Below are positions 18,045 through 27,186 of a DNA stretch of 64,000 nucleotides, piece after piece (position 1 is the first letter of the stretch; every line of letters begins with the position of its first letter). Below the pieces are notes generated by a model. It searched no databases and was not told the DNA's origin. It saw nothing but the letters and a program-made list of their open reading frames with translations. Origin of the DNA: Bacteroidota bacterium (lineage in GTDB: Bacteria > Bacteroidota > Ignavibacteria > UBA10030 > UBA8401); contig JBBAAO010000002.1 in assembly GCA_041658205.1 (NCBI GenBank), forward strand, positions 372,001 through 436,000, in the 5' to 3' direction. Position numbers and translations under genes: made by a program.

Positions 18045-20468
18045 ATGCAACAACAATTCACGATGTCAAAAACTACAGCATTAATTTTTTTGATGCTTGT
18101 ATTAAGTGTCAACATAGTTCGTTCCAATGAGCCGACCGATCTGGAAAAAAAAGCAGTAAAGGGATCGATCATGGGGAAAGTAGTGGATAACAATAGCAAA
18201 CAACCAATTCCCAATGTCAGTGTGCAGATTATTGGTACGCCCGTCGGAACAGCAACAGATGTTGACGGAAATTTCATCTTGAAAAACGTGACAGAAGATG
18301 TATATAAACTTAAGTATTCTTCCGTTGGTTACACGCAGCATGTGGAGACCGATGTGCGCGTTGTTCGAAACAAAACAACAATGGTAAAAGAAATATCACT
18401 TAACGAAAATATTGTCTCAGGAGAAACAGTTGAAGTTACGGCAGGTCTGTTTTCCAATGATAATGTTTCTCCGGTAACAAATTATCACTATTCTTTGGAA
18501 GAGATTCGGCGTTCACCGGGATCCGCAGGAGATATTTTCCGCGCAATCGAAACTCTTCCCGGTGTCGCAAGCAGTGGTGGAGAATTTTCCGCATTTTCCG
18601 TTCGCGGCGGAAGTCCACGAGATAATATTGTTGTAGTGGATAACATACCGTTTGATAAAGTATCGCACTTCGACGGCGGAACGGAAGAACAGGAAGCGCA
18701 AGGGGGACGATTCAGCATTTTTACACCTGGTGTTATTGACGAAGCAAATTTTCAAGCGGGTGGATTCTCTGCACGTTACGGTGGAAAAAATGCATCTTTT
18801 GTTGATCTAAAGATTAAAGAAGGAAATAAAGAATCATTCACTTCGAATGGAACCTATGATGTGCTGGGTTGGGAAATGAATTTTGACGGTCCAAGTTATT
18901 TTCACGATAAGACATCACTGTTGTTCTCCGCACGTCACCAGAATTTCAAAACCATTTTAGATATGACAGGCCAAAGCGACCTTGGCTATCCAAGTTTTAC
19001 TGACGTTCTTCTTAAAACAACAACAGAAGTAGATTCACAGAATAAAATATCAATTCTTGGAATCTATTCCCCAGAATTTTTTGAACGAACAATTGATAAT
19101 GTTTATGAAATCAGTGACAAGAATTATGACAATCAGCTTGCCAAATCTACCGATACAAAATATTTGCTCGGCGTAAATTGGCGCACGTTAACTGGAGCAG
19201 CAAGCGTTCTTGAAAATGCGCTCTATTTTAGAGGCAATACTGCAGAATTTCGCCGCAGTAACTCCTATGTTTATCCGTTTAACGGTGTTGTGCCCAAAAA
19301 AGAAGAGGCGATTGTACGGGAAAACTATTACAAGTATAATAGTGAAGAAAATGAACTTGGTATACGGTCTCAATTTACTTTGACACCGTCAGCAGTTTCG
19401 ACCATTGTAACCGGAATTCAAGTCAACAATACATCATTTGATTATGTTGCTCAACAGGTCGATGCTGAAACTTTATTCGTCTTTGGCTCTAATGATTATC
19501 GTCCAAATACTGCTAATAACTATATTATTCTTGATCCGGCATTCATCAACAGCAGAGCACAATCGTCAAAATCAACTGGAGCCGCTTTTATTGAGTATGG
19601 CTATTCCCCAACAGAGGTTTTGAAATTTATTCCAAGTGTTCGATATGAATACAGTGAATTTAATGACCGGAGTTATATTTCTCCGCGCTTCAGTGTCAGT
19701 TATTTTGTGAGCGAGTATACCAAACTGAGTGCAGCAACAGGTATGTATTATCAACCAGTGGAATTGCGAACCATTTCACTTGATGTTCGTAATGCACGGT
19801 TACGAAATGAGCAGGCGATTCATTACATCGCCGGCGTGACAACGTATCTTACTGACGATGTGAAACTCACAACAGAAATATATTACAAAGATTTGAATGA
19901 TCTTGTTGTGAAAACTGATCGAACCACGGATTTCCGTAAAAATGTCGGAACCGGTTTTGCGAAAGGGGTTGACATCGGACTCGTAAAAAAATTTGTCGAC
20001 AAATGGTACGGCCAGGTAAATTATTCATATTCCATCAGTAAGCGAGATAATCATGATGGAAAGGGAGAATATCATGCTGATTTTGATCAACCGCATATTT
20101 TCAATATTCTGTTTGGTTATGAATTTGATCATGAATGGTCATTCTCAACGAAATGGAAATTTGCAACCGGCCGCCCAAAGGATTCTTACATCATTCACTC
20201 GAATGTTTTCAACAATCCATCTACGCTGCGTTATTCCAAAGAGATTACAGGAAACAACACCGAGCGGCTTCCGGATTTTCATACATGGAATGTTCGTGTG
20301 GATTACCGTAAACAATTGGGAGATATTGCTATTGTTGCGTTCTTAGATATTCTGAATCTCTATAATAGACTGAATGTAAATGAAGAACGCTTCATTGAAA
20401 CGACCGGCACGATTGATCCAAAAGGATTTCAAATACTTCCGTCCTTTGGTATGAAATTGGAATTCTAA
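18045..20468 (+). CDS. TonB-dependent outer-membrane receptor with carboxypeptidase-regulatory N-domain
   Basis: 807 residues, AGGAGA ribosome site before the ATG. Signal peptide to about residue 27; a carboxypeptidase-regulatory-like beta-sandwich at about 40-125 (GSIMGKVVDNNSKQPIPNVS); plug domain about 145-260 with FSVRGGSPRDNIVVVDNIPF; then a 22-strand-type barrel ending in FGMKLEF with terminal Phe. It imports an unknown substrate across the outer membrane using TonB energy. No SusD partner is adjacent. An operator-like palindrome shared with tetR precedes it, so control by that regulator is likely. A second receptor follows after a hairpin. Confidence 0.92.
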   Translation: MQQQFTMSKTTALIFLMLVLSVNIVRSNEPTDLEKKAVKGSIMGKVVDNNSKQPIPNVSVQIIGTPVGTATDVDGNFILKNVTEDVYKLKYSSVGYTQHVETDVRVVRNKTTMVKEISLNENIVSGETVEVTAGLFSNDNVSPVTNYHYSLEEIRRSPGSAGDIFRAIETLPGVASSGGEFSAFSVRGGSPRDNIVVVDNIPFDKVSHFDGGTEEQEAQGGRFSIFTPGVIDEANFQAGGFSARYGGKNASFVDLKIKEGNKESFTSNGTYDVLGWEMNFDGPSYFHDKTSLLFSARHQNFKTILDMTGQSDLGYPSFTDVLLKTTTEVDSQNKISILGIYSPEFFERTIDNVYEISDKNYDNQLAKSTDTKYLLGVNWRTLTGAASVLENALYFRGNTAEFRRSNSYVYPFNGVVPKKEEAIVRENYYKYNSEENELGIRSQFTLTPSAVSTIVTGIQVNNTSFDYVAQQVDAETLFVFGSNDYRPNTANNYIILDPAFINSRAQSSKSTGAAFIEYGYSPTEVLKFIPSVRYEYSEFNDRSYISPRFSVSYFVSEYTKLSAATGMYYQPVELRTISLDVRNARLRNEQAIHYIAGVTTYLTDDVKLTTEIYYKDLNDLVVKTDRTTDFRKNVGTGFAKGVDIGLVKKFVDKWYGQVNYSYSISKRDNHDGKGEYHADFDQPHIFNILFGYEFDHEWSFSTKWKFATGRPKDSYIIHSNVFNNPSTLRYSKEITGNNTERLPDFHTWNVRVDYRKQLGDIAIVAFLDILNLYNRLNVNEERFIETTGTIDPKGFQILPSFGMKLEF

Positions 20469-20500
20469 ATAATACTATTCAGTCTGAAATTCATTACACG

Positions 20501-20528
20501 AATGTCCGGAGCCAACGCTCCGGACATT
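20501..20528 (+). terminator. Strong hairpin between the two TonB receptor genes
   Basis: 12-bp perfect stem (20501-20512 with 20517-20528), loop CAAC, followed by GTGTTTT. The T-tract is short, so it may be a partial terminator or processing hairpin that tunes expression of the downstream receptor. Confidence 0.65.
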
Positions 20529-20613
20529 GTGTTTTGGCGGCGTTCCTCGTAACTTCATGGCAGTTTTTTTCGTAAGCATCATCACCTTTTCTTTTGAAAC
20601 AATAGAAGACACT

Positions 20614-23151
20614 ATGAAAAATCAGATTTATATTATTTTCTTTTTGTTCACCTCTCTTATCGCGCAAGACAAAGAAAAACTCGGTTCAATTCAAGGCCAA
20701 TTGATTGATGGTACGACAAACCAGCCGTTGATCGGCGCCAATGTAGTGATTGTTGAAAAATCGAATTTTGGAGCAGTGATTGATCTGGATGGAAATTTTT
20801 CGATTAACAATATCCCTGTCGGCGAATACAGTTTACGATCCACGATGGTTGGATATCAACAAGCGGTGTTAACGAATGTTGTTGTCTCCACTGGACGCAG
20901 TACAAAAGTAAAAATACGGATGAACGAAGAGGCAGTTCAAGTCGGTACGGTAGAAATAAAAGCAGATTATTTTTCAGCGGAAGGAAGCATTTCACCGATT
21001 TCAACAATCGGGTTGAACGGTGCCGAGGTAAAACGTTCTCCCGGATCATCTCAGGATATGCAACGAATTGTTCAAAACCTCCCGAGTGTAGCTAATAGTA
21101 ATGATCAAAGTAACGAGTTGCTTGTCCGCGGTGGATCACCGGATGAAAATCTAACCGTGATGGATCATATTGAAATTCCGACGACGAATCATTATCCCAA
21201 TCAATTTAATTCCGGCGGACCGATCAATATGGTAAATGTTGATCTTATTGAAGATATCCGATTCTCTACCGGAGGATTTCCAGCGAGTTTTGGAGATAAA
21301 CTCTCATCGGTGATGGACATTTCCCTGAGAGAAGGGGACAAAGAACGATTGTTCGCCGGAAGCGCCCTTGCACATTTTGCCGGAGCAGGCGGAGTATTTG
21401 AAGGAAGTTTTGCTCAAGGAAAGGGAACGTGGATCTTTTCCGGACGGCAGAGTTTTCTGGAAACGTTGGATCAGATCGTCGGAATATCGGCTCTTGGTAT
21501 CACAGCCATTCCAAAATATTACGATCTGCAATCAAAGATAACATATGAATTCTCATCATCACAAAAGCTGATTATTAATGGAATCTATGGAGACGATAAG
21601 ATTCTGATTGAAGGGGAGCCAGATGAAACAAATGACCAGAAAAAAAATATCCATGATTCTACCGGCGTAGAAAATGTTGATGTGGTGACCCGTCAATTTG
21701 CAGTTGGTGCAACACTGCGTTCGTTATTCGGAACAAATGGATATTCACTTCTCTCGTTGTATGCCCTAGGAAATAATTATGACGTGTTTGTTACCGAAGA
21801 TTTTATGGACCGGATCTATGATGCAACCGGAAAAGTATCTTCGTACAAAAAACTGCTCAGCACTCCAGTCTTTACAAACAAAGCGCAGGAACGCCTTCTT
21901 GGAATGAAATACGATTTATTGTATCACCTTAACCCAACAAACGAGTTGATGATTGGCGGACAGGCATTAACAACGGTAAAATTTGCCAATGATGTTTACT
22001 TTAATTCTGATACGCTGCGATTCGATCTGAACCATGACGGCATCTTTGAGATTCCGCAATCAACATATACCAACGGCAGAGTGAAACGGAATTTGACGTT
22101 TGGCGAAGAGTTCAAATTTGGAGGGTACATTAGCGACCGGATTTCTGTCACGGAAGAACTAACAGCAATGATAGGATTACGATATGATTATTTTACCTAC
22201 TCAAAGAAAGGAAATTTCAGTCCGCGATTAAATGTCTCTTATCAACTTCATCCATTGACTACAAAATTGAACTTTGCTTATGGAGAATACTATCAAACCC
22301 AATCCCTTCCGACCTATGGAGATTTTAGCGGCGGAAACACAAATCGGTATCTCGAAAATTCTCATGCAAGGCACTTTGTGGTTGGGATAGAACATATACT
22401 TGATGAAGGATTGAAGGCAACACTGGAAGCGTACTATAAATCCTACGATCATTTACCAATAGACGAGGAGTTAATCAACGCTGCTGATAAAACATTCCGT
22501 TCGGATAAAAAACTCAGTATCGGTAAACGATATTCCCGCGGGATAGAATTATTCCTTCAGCAAAAGCAGGTAGAAAATTTCTATGGAACGCTTTCTCTAT
22601 CCTATTCTACCACACGAATGAATGATCCAAGAGTGAATCTCCCCGGCTTTCATGCGTTGAATCAGGGAGAATTTCCATTTGATTATGATTTTCCGTTTCT
22701 TCTGACCATTGTTGCCGGACAGGTCGTTCATGACGTTCGTAATAATTTGGATGGGATGCCTTTTTACGTCAAATATCCTTCGATGATCTTACCGCTCTCC
22801 AATGATATGGAGTTCAGCGTTCGTTTCCGGTATTCCACCGGTAAGCCGTACTCTATATTGGAATATACTCCTTATGTTCAGCAGCGCGAAGGAGGAATCA
22901 CATGGTCGAAAGGATATTGGTTCAACTCAAGCACGATCAACGGGGAGCGATATCCGGATTATCACCGGTTGGATTTTCAGTGGTTAAGTCGCTGGCACAA
23001 TGAGGGATATAATATTGTCATGGTGGTTGCGCTGCAGAATATCTATAATCGAGCAAATGTTGCCGGCTATCAATATGCAAGCGATGGCACAAAGATTACC
23101 ATTTATCAATTTTCCTTCTTCCCCGTGGTAGGGGCAAGCGTAGAGTTTTAG
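20614..23151 (+). CDS. Second TonB-dependent outer-membrane receptor
   Basis: 845 residues from ATG 20614, where a signal peptide starts (MKNQIYIIFFLFTSLIAQ); an in-frame ATG at 20527 would add a non-signal leader. Carboxypeptidase-regulatory domain about 22-105, plug about 125-240 with LLVRGGSPDENLTVMDHIEI, then barrel ending VVGASVEF. It is paralogous in layout to the receptor at 18045, but sequence similarity outside the plug looks modest, so a different substrate or a specialised partner is possible. No independent operator copy was seen upstream, so it may be expressed by read-through. Confidence 0.9.
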   Translation: MKNQIYIIFFLFTSLIAQDKEKLGSIQGQLIDGTTNQPLIGANVVIVEKSNFGAVIDLDGNFSINNIPVGEYSLRSTMVGYQQAVLTNVVVSTGRSTKVKIRMNEEAVQVGTVEIKADYFSAEGSISPISTIGLNGAEVKRSPGSSQDMQRIVQNLPSVANSNDQSNELLVRGGSPDENLTVMDHIEIPTTNHYPNQFNSGGPINMVNVDLIEDIRFSTGGFPASFGDKLSSVMDISLREGDKERLFAGSALAHFAGAGGVFEGSFAQGKGTWIFSGRQSFLETLDQIVGISALGITAIPKYYDLQSKITYEFSSSQKLIINGIYGDDKILIEGEPDETNDQKKNIHDSTGVENVDVVTRQFAVGATLRSLFGTNGYSLLSLYALGNNYDVFVTEDFMDRIYDATGKVSSYKKLLSTPVFTNKAQERLLGMKYDLLYHLNPTNELMIGGQALTTVKFANDVYFNSDTLRFDLNHDGIFEIPQSTYTNGRVKRNLTFGEEFKFGGYISDRISVTEELTAMIGLRYDYFTYSKKGNFSPRLNVSYQLHPLTTKLNFAYGEYYQTQSLPTYGDFSGGNTNRYLENSHARHFVVGIEHILDEGLKATLEAYYKSYDHLPIDEELINAADKTFRSDKKLSIGKRYSRGIELFLQQKQVENFYGTLSLSYSTTRMNDPRVNLPGFHALNQGEFPFDYDFPFLLTIVAGQVVHDVRNNLDGMPFYVKYPSMILPLSNDMEFSVRFRYSTGKPYSILEYTPYVQQREGGITWSKGYWFNSSTINGERYPDYHRLDFQWLSRWHNEGYNIVMVVALQNIYNRANVAGYQYASDGTKITIYQFSFFPVVGASVEF

Positions 23152-23623
23152 GTTTTTTTGATGTGAAAAATCCTATGACTGAATAGATGACACCGATGAT
23201 CAAATAGTGAAAAGCAAAATTGATGAGTGTGTCACTGATGGAATGAGACCGACTAGCAATATCGATAAAGATATACGCGGCTGAACTTACAGCGGTCAGT
23301 AGTATTAACCAATCTAAACTTGTCGTTATTTTTTTTACTGCATCTTCTTTTAAAACAAATTTTGTGAAGGCAAACACAATATATGCAACAATCACAAAAT
23401 CGATCGTGGCGCCAAGCCAATGGCCGACCGCAAGTTTTAACGGTCCAAGTACCAACTCCTACGTCGGTCATGATCCGTGCGGGATAAAGATGCCGATGAA
23501 TGGCATAATAAGATTCGAAACCGTTGCAGTGACAAACGCATTCACTTTTCCGCCAATAACAACTGCGATAGCAAGACCAATCACACCGTACTTTTGCAGG
23601 AACGCCATAAATTCTTTAATCAT
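23096..23623 (-). pseudogene. mscL: MscL-family mechanosensitive channel gene interrupted by two in-frame stops
   Basis: Start at ATG 23623 with GGAG 6 bases upstream. The first part (MIKEFMAFLQKYGVIGLAIAV... to FIPHGS) is MscL transmembrane helix 1; the same frame then has TGA at 23468-23470, two sense codons, TAG at 23459-23461, and continues ELVLGPLKLAVGHWLG with TM2 of MscL (IDFVIVAYIVFAF). Two nonsense changes, or two compensating single-base indels, would explain it. After TM2 there are two more hydrophobic segments not usual in MscL. The last 56 bases overlap the 3-prime end of the TonB receptor on the other strand. The channel normally opens under osmotic downshock. Confidence 0.75.
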
Positions 23624-23656
23624 ATCCATCTCCCTCTGAAACGGTCTTTCGAACAA

Positions 23657-24508
23657 TTATAAAAACGTATAGGATATTCCTAAAGCCAATCCTTCTTTGA
23701 CCTGCGTGCGTGCAGTGACACTGCGGTCATTAATCAGCTGCACGTTGAATACGACGGCGAGATATTTGTTCAATTTTGAAGAAAGGGTATTATCGCTTCG
23801 AACCACAACAACATCGATGTTGTTGAACGGTGCAAACATTTCAAGCTTTGCGGTGAAGAGTGTATTTTCTTCGATTTTTATCTCTACGTCGGTGACTGAT
23901 TCCAAACCTCCTTCAATTTTTGAACTTTCTATGGTAGGGGTAGATTTTACATCATCGGCGTAACCGTATTTACTATCATCGAACACTTCCCGTAACGCTA
24001 CTCCGAGGCGAGTCTTTAATTGTACGAATGGCTGGTAGCCGAAACCCAACGCCTGCGTGAGGTACATCGGATCGAAAGACGATGAAATTTTTGTTTGTGT
24101 GTTTGCAGCATCGTTGTATTTCAATCCGTCATCGAATTGCGATTTAAATGTTGCCGATGCATATGGGTTAATGTGCGTTCCTATTTTGTATGTCAGCACA
24201 CTCTCTAACTCAATCTTATCATCTGTTTTTCGTAATCCTTTAGAGCCGAGCCGTGTTTGGCCGTAGGCAATTTTGTAGGAATTGCTCCAGTTAGTCATGG
24301 TAACATCTCGAACAGATTTTCCATCAAAACTCAATGTGTATGCAAGCGCGTTTTCTCCCCCTTGTGCCCAATCAGTGTACGACACTTGCGTTACGGTCAA
24401 TCCGGCAACAAGCGTGTGTTTCCAATCCGATTGCAGTGTAGAAGAATCAATTTGAGCAAATACTAAAGAAGAGAATAATACAGCAATGATATAGATAGTA
24501 TGTTTCAT
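23657..24508 (-). CDS. DUF3078-family putative outer-membrane protein
   Basis: 283 residues with a signal peptide (MKHTIYIIAVLFSSLVFA). The segment WKHTLVAGLTVTQVSYTDWAQGG, the NWSNSYKIAYGQTRLG block and the long run of amphipathic strands to a terminal aromatic-Leu (GISYTFL) match the DUF3078 family common in Bacteroidota and relatives. Predicted to be a small barrel in the outer membrane; function unknown. It ends 34 bases before the mscL start and could share a transcript with it. Confidence 0.8.
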   Translation of the reverse strand: MKHTIYIIAVLFSSLVFAQIDSSTLQSDWKHTLVAGLTVTQVSYTDWAQGGENALAYTLSFDGKSVRDVTMTNWSNSYKIAYGQTRLGSKGLRKTDDKIELESVLTYKIGTHINPYASATFKSQFDDGLKYNDAANTQTKISSSFDPMYLTQALGFGYQPFVQLKTRLGVALREVFDDSKYGYADDVKSTPTIESSKIEGGLESVTDVEIKIEENTLFTAKLEMFAPFNNIDVVVVRSDNTLSSKLNKYLAVVFNVQLINDRSVTARTQVKEGLALGISYTFL

Positions 24509-24580
24509 AGATACTCCAACATAAATGTGGCGGAACTCTTGTGGCGAAATATAGTTTTACATTCCCTGAATATCACCACT

Positions 24581-24616
24581 TTAAAATAAAAAATCCCGGC
24601 ACAGTGTGTCGGGATT
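24581..24616 (-). terminator. Terminator of the cold-shock gene
   Basis: Stem 24592-24603 with 24605-24616 (12 pairs, one G-T; a few inner pairs form the loop), followed on the minus strand by a T-rich tract at 24581-24591. Confidence 0.7.
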
Positions 24617-24637
24617 CGTCTGACAGTAATAGCGTTG

Positions 24638-24838
24638 TTACGCTTTGGAGACTTTCGCTGCCTGCAAGCCTTTGGGTCCTTTTTCAACTTCAAATTGGAC
24701 CTTATCGCCTTGGTTCAGCGTTTTGTAACCGTCGCCAACAACCGATTTGTAATGTACGAATACATCTTCGCCGTTTTCGCGGGAGATGAAGCCGTATCCT
24801 TTAGCGTTGTTGAACCATTTCACGGTACCTGTTTCCAT
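24638..24838 (-). CDS. Cold-shock domain protein (CspA family)
   Basis: 66 residues, the standard length. RNA-binding motifs RNP1 (KGYGFI) and RNP2 (VFVHY) are intact within METGTVKWFNNAKGYGFIS and EDVFVHYKSVVGDGY. Such proteins melt RNA secondary structure and act as transcription anti-terminators or translation helpers, often when cold. AGGAG lies 8 bases before ATG. The 5-prime region (24839 onward) is long and contains a hairpin, as is common for csp mRNAs. Confidence 0.96.
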   Translation of the reverse strand: METGTVKWFNNAKGYGFISRENGEDVFVHYKSVVGDGYKTLNQGDKVQFEVEKGPKGLQAAKVSKA

Positions 24839-25160
24839 AGGGTGCTCCTCTATGTTGTTTCAAAAAAACCTCACAGAACTTATTTCAGTGAGGGTACCAC
24901 CGGCATTGGTGCCACTTTATTGCATTCCGATTGACTCCGGAATTTTGTGTTTGCCGATCCTCTGTTGATCAGTGAAGATTCTTCTGAGCATCAGGAGCGC
25001 ATAACAACCCCGCAATTCGAATACGAGGGCATTTCAAGTGCATCAACGGTGTTACTGTTAATTGCCCGCCTGCATTAACTATTTTTTTCGTCGGGCAGGC
25101 AAAGCAAAAATAGATTGTTTAGAAATTAGACGCAAGTAATATTTTCGTTGCGTGATATAA
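24839..25160. other. Long upstream region of csp with hairpin and a GC-rich repeat
   Basis: About 320 bases between csp and the hairpin downstream of the PII gene. It holds a 6-bp-stem hairpin (24869-24874 with 24889-24894) close to the csp ribosome site and the GC-rich repeat at 25064-25101. No gene seen. The csp promoter must lie here on the minus strand. Confidence 0.5.
25064..25101. repeat. GC-rich intergenic repeat candidate (GCCCGCCTGC...GTCGGGCAGGC)
   Basis: Two interleaved inverted pairs, GCCCG/CGGGC and GCCTGC/GCAGGC, flanking an AT-rich centre with seven T. Resembles the segment at 6146-6182 and stands out in base composition from its surroundings. Confidence 0.45.
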
Positions 25161-25193
25161 AAACCATCGAAATTGTTATGATTTCGATGGTTT
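25161..25193. terminator. Hairpin downstream of the PII gene, likely bidirectional terminator
   Basis: 13-bp perfect stem (25161-25173 with 25181-25193), 7-base loop; followed by T on the plus strand and by TTTTATA on the minus strand, 9 bases after the PII stop. Confidence 0.75.
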
Positions 25194-25201
25194 TTTCACT
25201 C

Positions 25202-25540
25202 TTAGACCGCAGCTTCTCCCGTTTCTTCCGTTCGAACACGAATGACTTCATCGATAGTAGAGACAAAGATTTTACCATCCCCGACTTCGCCGGTTTTGGC
25301 ATGCTTCAGGATGATGTCGATTGCTTTATCCTGATTGGTATCTGCGCAGACAATATCGATTTTTGTTTTTGGTAAAAAATTGATTGTGTATTCCGAGCCG
25401 CGATAGATTTCGCTGTGCCCCATTTGTCGTCCGTACCCTTTTACCTCGGTAACGGTCAATCCTCTGAAACCGGCTTCCTGCAGTGCTTCACGCACTTCAT
25501 CCAGTTTGTGAGGACGAATGATTGCTTCAATTTTCTTCAT
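25202..25540 (-). CDS. glnK: PII nitrogen-regulatory signal protein (GlnB/GlnK)
   Basis: 112 residues, exact family length. The T-loop GHSEIYRGSEYTINFLPK carries Tyr51, the uridylylation site used in many bacteria; the B-loop KTGEVGDGKIFV binds ATP/ADP. PII trimers sense 2-oxoglutarate and energy state and plug AmtB when nitrogen is plentiful. It lies 128 bases downstream of amtB on the same strand, which is the typical GlnK context, hence the symbol; glnB cannot be excluded. Whether this organism has the GlnD uridylyltransferase is not visible here. Confidence 0.93.
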   Translation of the reverse strand: MKKIEAIIRPHKLDEVREALQEAGFRGLTVTEVKGYGRQMGHSEIYRGSEYTINFLPKTKIDIVCADTNQDKAIDIILKHAKTGEVGDGKIFVSTIDEVIRVRTEETGEAAV

Positions 25541-25668
25541 AGTTGCTTCCTTGAAAAGGTTGAGAAATATACTATTCCATTGGTTGAACGTGTGTCGACA
25601 TTGAATTCTACTTAAAGGTTACATGAGAATCAAATTGATTTTAAATGCATATTCAATAAATCAATCTG

Positions 25669-27186
25669 TTAACCTTCGTACCCCTTAATGCCCATTTCCG
25701 GTATATCTAATCCATCAACTTCATCTTTTTCAGAAACGCGGTTTCCGATAAGTTTATCCGTTAATTTGAAGAAACCGTACATCACGGGGAAAACAAAAAT
25801 GATACATGCTGCCGAACCGATCAGTTGCGCAATGAATTGACTTGAGTCTCCATAGAATAATCCTGTCACCGTTCCTGCAACTCCATTCCAACCATCGCCA
25901 TACGTTCCATCGGCAAAAAGGCCTAATGCAAGTACGCCCCATAATCCATTCACACCATGAACTGCTACCGCACCAACAGGATCATCAATGTGAAGTTTTT
26001 GATCAATAAAAAATACTGCGATAATTACAAGCACTCCGGAAATTGCTCCAATGAGAACAGCAATCGGCGCTGTAACAAATGCACAGGGTGCTGTGATTGC
26101 AACAAGTCCGGCAAGCATGCCGTTTGCCATCATGCTGGGATCGGGTTTCTTATATCTAATCCACATATAAATTGTTGCAGACAGAGCGCCTGCAGCAGAT
26201 GCAAGCATGGTGTTTACCGCAGCAACGGAAATACGCAGATCATTTCCTGCCAACGACGAACCAGCGTTGAAACCGAACCAGCCGAATGCAAGAATAAAAG
26301 TTCCAATAATTGCCATTGGAAGATTATGACCGGGAATAGCATTCGATGTACCATCTTTATTATATTTTCCAATGCGAGGACCAAGAACGATAGCTCCTGC
26401 TAAAGCGCTAACACCACCAACTAAATGAACAACTGAAGATCCTGCGAAGTCCACGTGACCATGCCCAAATCCAAAATTCTGTCCGAGCATTGCCAGCCAT
26501 CCGCCACCCCATACCCAGTTTCCGTATAAAGGATACACAACCATGGAGATGAAAAATGCAAAGGCTATAAAGGAACTGAATTTCCATCGTTCCGCCATTG
26601 AACCGGTCGGGATTGTGGCTGTAGTATCCATGAACACCATTTGGAAGAGGAATAGTGTAAACACGCCGACATCATATACTTGGTTCCCGAGGAAAAAACC
26701 ACTAGTACCAAATATTCCAAAGACTTTTCCAAAGAGTTCAATGGTAAATTCGCCAGTTAATCCTGGTGTTCCACCTAAAGCACCGACGGCACCTACACCA
26801 CCGAACATAATTGCAAATCCACAAATCCAAAATCCAAGCATTCCAATCGCATAGACAAGAAAGTTCATTCCCATGGTATGGGCAACGTTTTTGGCTCTCG
26901 TAAAACCTGTTTCGACCATTGCAAATCCGGCCTGCATAAACATGACCAAAAATCCTGCAATAAGAGTCCAAACAAAATTTAAAGCGATTCGCGAATGACC
27001 AACAGCGTCTGCAACTTCAGCGAGTGTTGGTTCGCCAGGTTTAGCCGCGGGAACGTCGTTAATAGTACCAGTCTTAGATCCCGAAGGATCTAAATCTCCG
27101 GCAAATGAAAGGGTTGATGTAAGAACAATCATCATTGCAAGCCCCGAGAACAACAGCAATAATTTCTTTTTGGTAAACTGTTTCAT
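25669..27186 (-). CDS. amtB: Ammonium transporter AmtB
   Basis: 505 residues: a cleavable leader (to about residue 29), a short periplasmic stretch, then 11 hydrophobic segments. Conserved Amt blocks are clear: QAGFAMVETGFTRAKN, DFAGSSVVHLVGGVSALAGA, FGWFGFNAGSS, and the pore histidine segment VAVHGVNGLWGVLALGLFADG, giving the twin His pair (in SSVVHLVGG and VAVHGVNG). It carries ammonium/ammonia across the inner membrane and is blocked by the PII protein encoded just downstream. An outer-membrane porin-like gene precedes it by 241 bases on the same strand, so the three probably act in nitrogen supply. Confidence 0.96.
   Translation of the reverse strand: MKQFTKKKLLLLFSGLAMMIVLTSTLSFAGDLDPSGSKTGTINDVPAAKPGEPTLAEVADAVGHSRIALNFVWTLIAGFLVMFMQAGFAMVETGFTRAKNVAHTMGMNFLVYAIGMLGFWICGFAIMFGGVGAVGALGGTPGLTGEFTIELFGKVFGIFGTSGFFLGNQVYDVGVFTLFLFQMVFMDTTATIPTGSMAERWKFSSFIAFAFFISMVVYPLYGNWVWGGGWLAMLGQNFGFGHGHVDFAGSSVVHLVGGVSALAGAIVLGPRIGKYNKDGTSNAIPGHNLPMAIIGTFILAFGWFGFNAGSSLAGNDLRISVAAVNTMLASAAGALSATIYMWIRYKKPDPSMMANGMLAGLVAITAPCAFVTAPIAVLIGAISGVLVIIAVFFIDQKLHIDDPVGAVAVHGVNGLWGVLALGLFADGTYGDGWNGVAGTVTGLFYGDSSQFIAQLIGSAACIIFVFPVMYGFFKLTDKLIGNRVSEKDEVDGLDIPEMGIKGYEG

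Noticed and set aside
23459..23470. Genome-wide reassignment of UGA or UAG as sense codons
   Set aside because: Other genes in the window end cleanly at TGA (for example the one ending at 4272) and TAG (the one ending at 34898).
23253..23471. Frame-shifted continuation of mscL (TDVGVGTWTVKTCG)
   Set aside because: The shifted reading is Cys/Arg-rich and not MscL-like, whereas the original frame after the two stops resumes MscL TM2, so a single frameshift is not the explanation.
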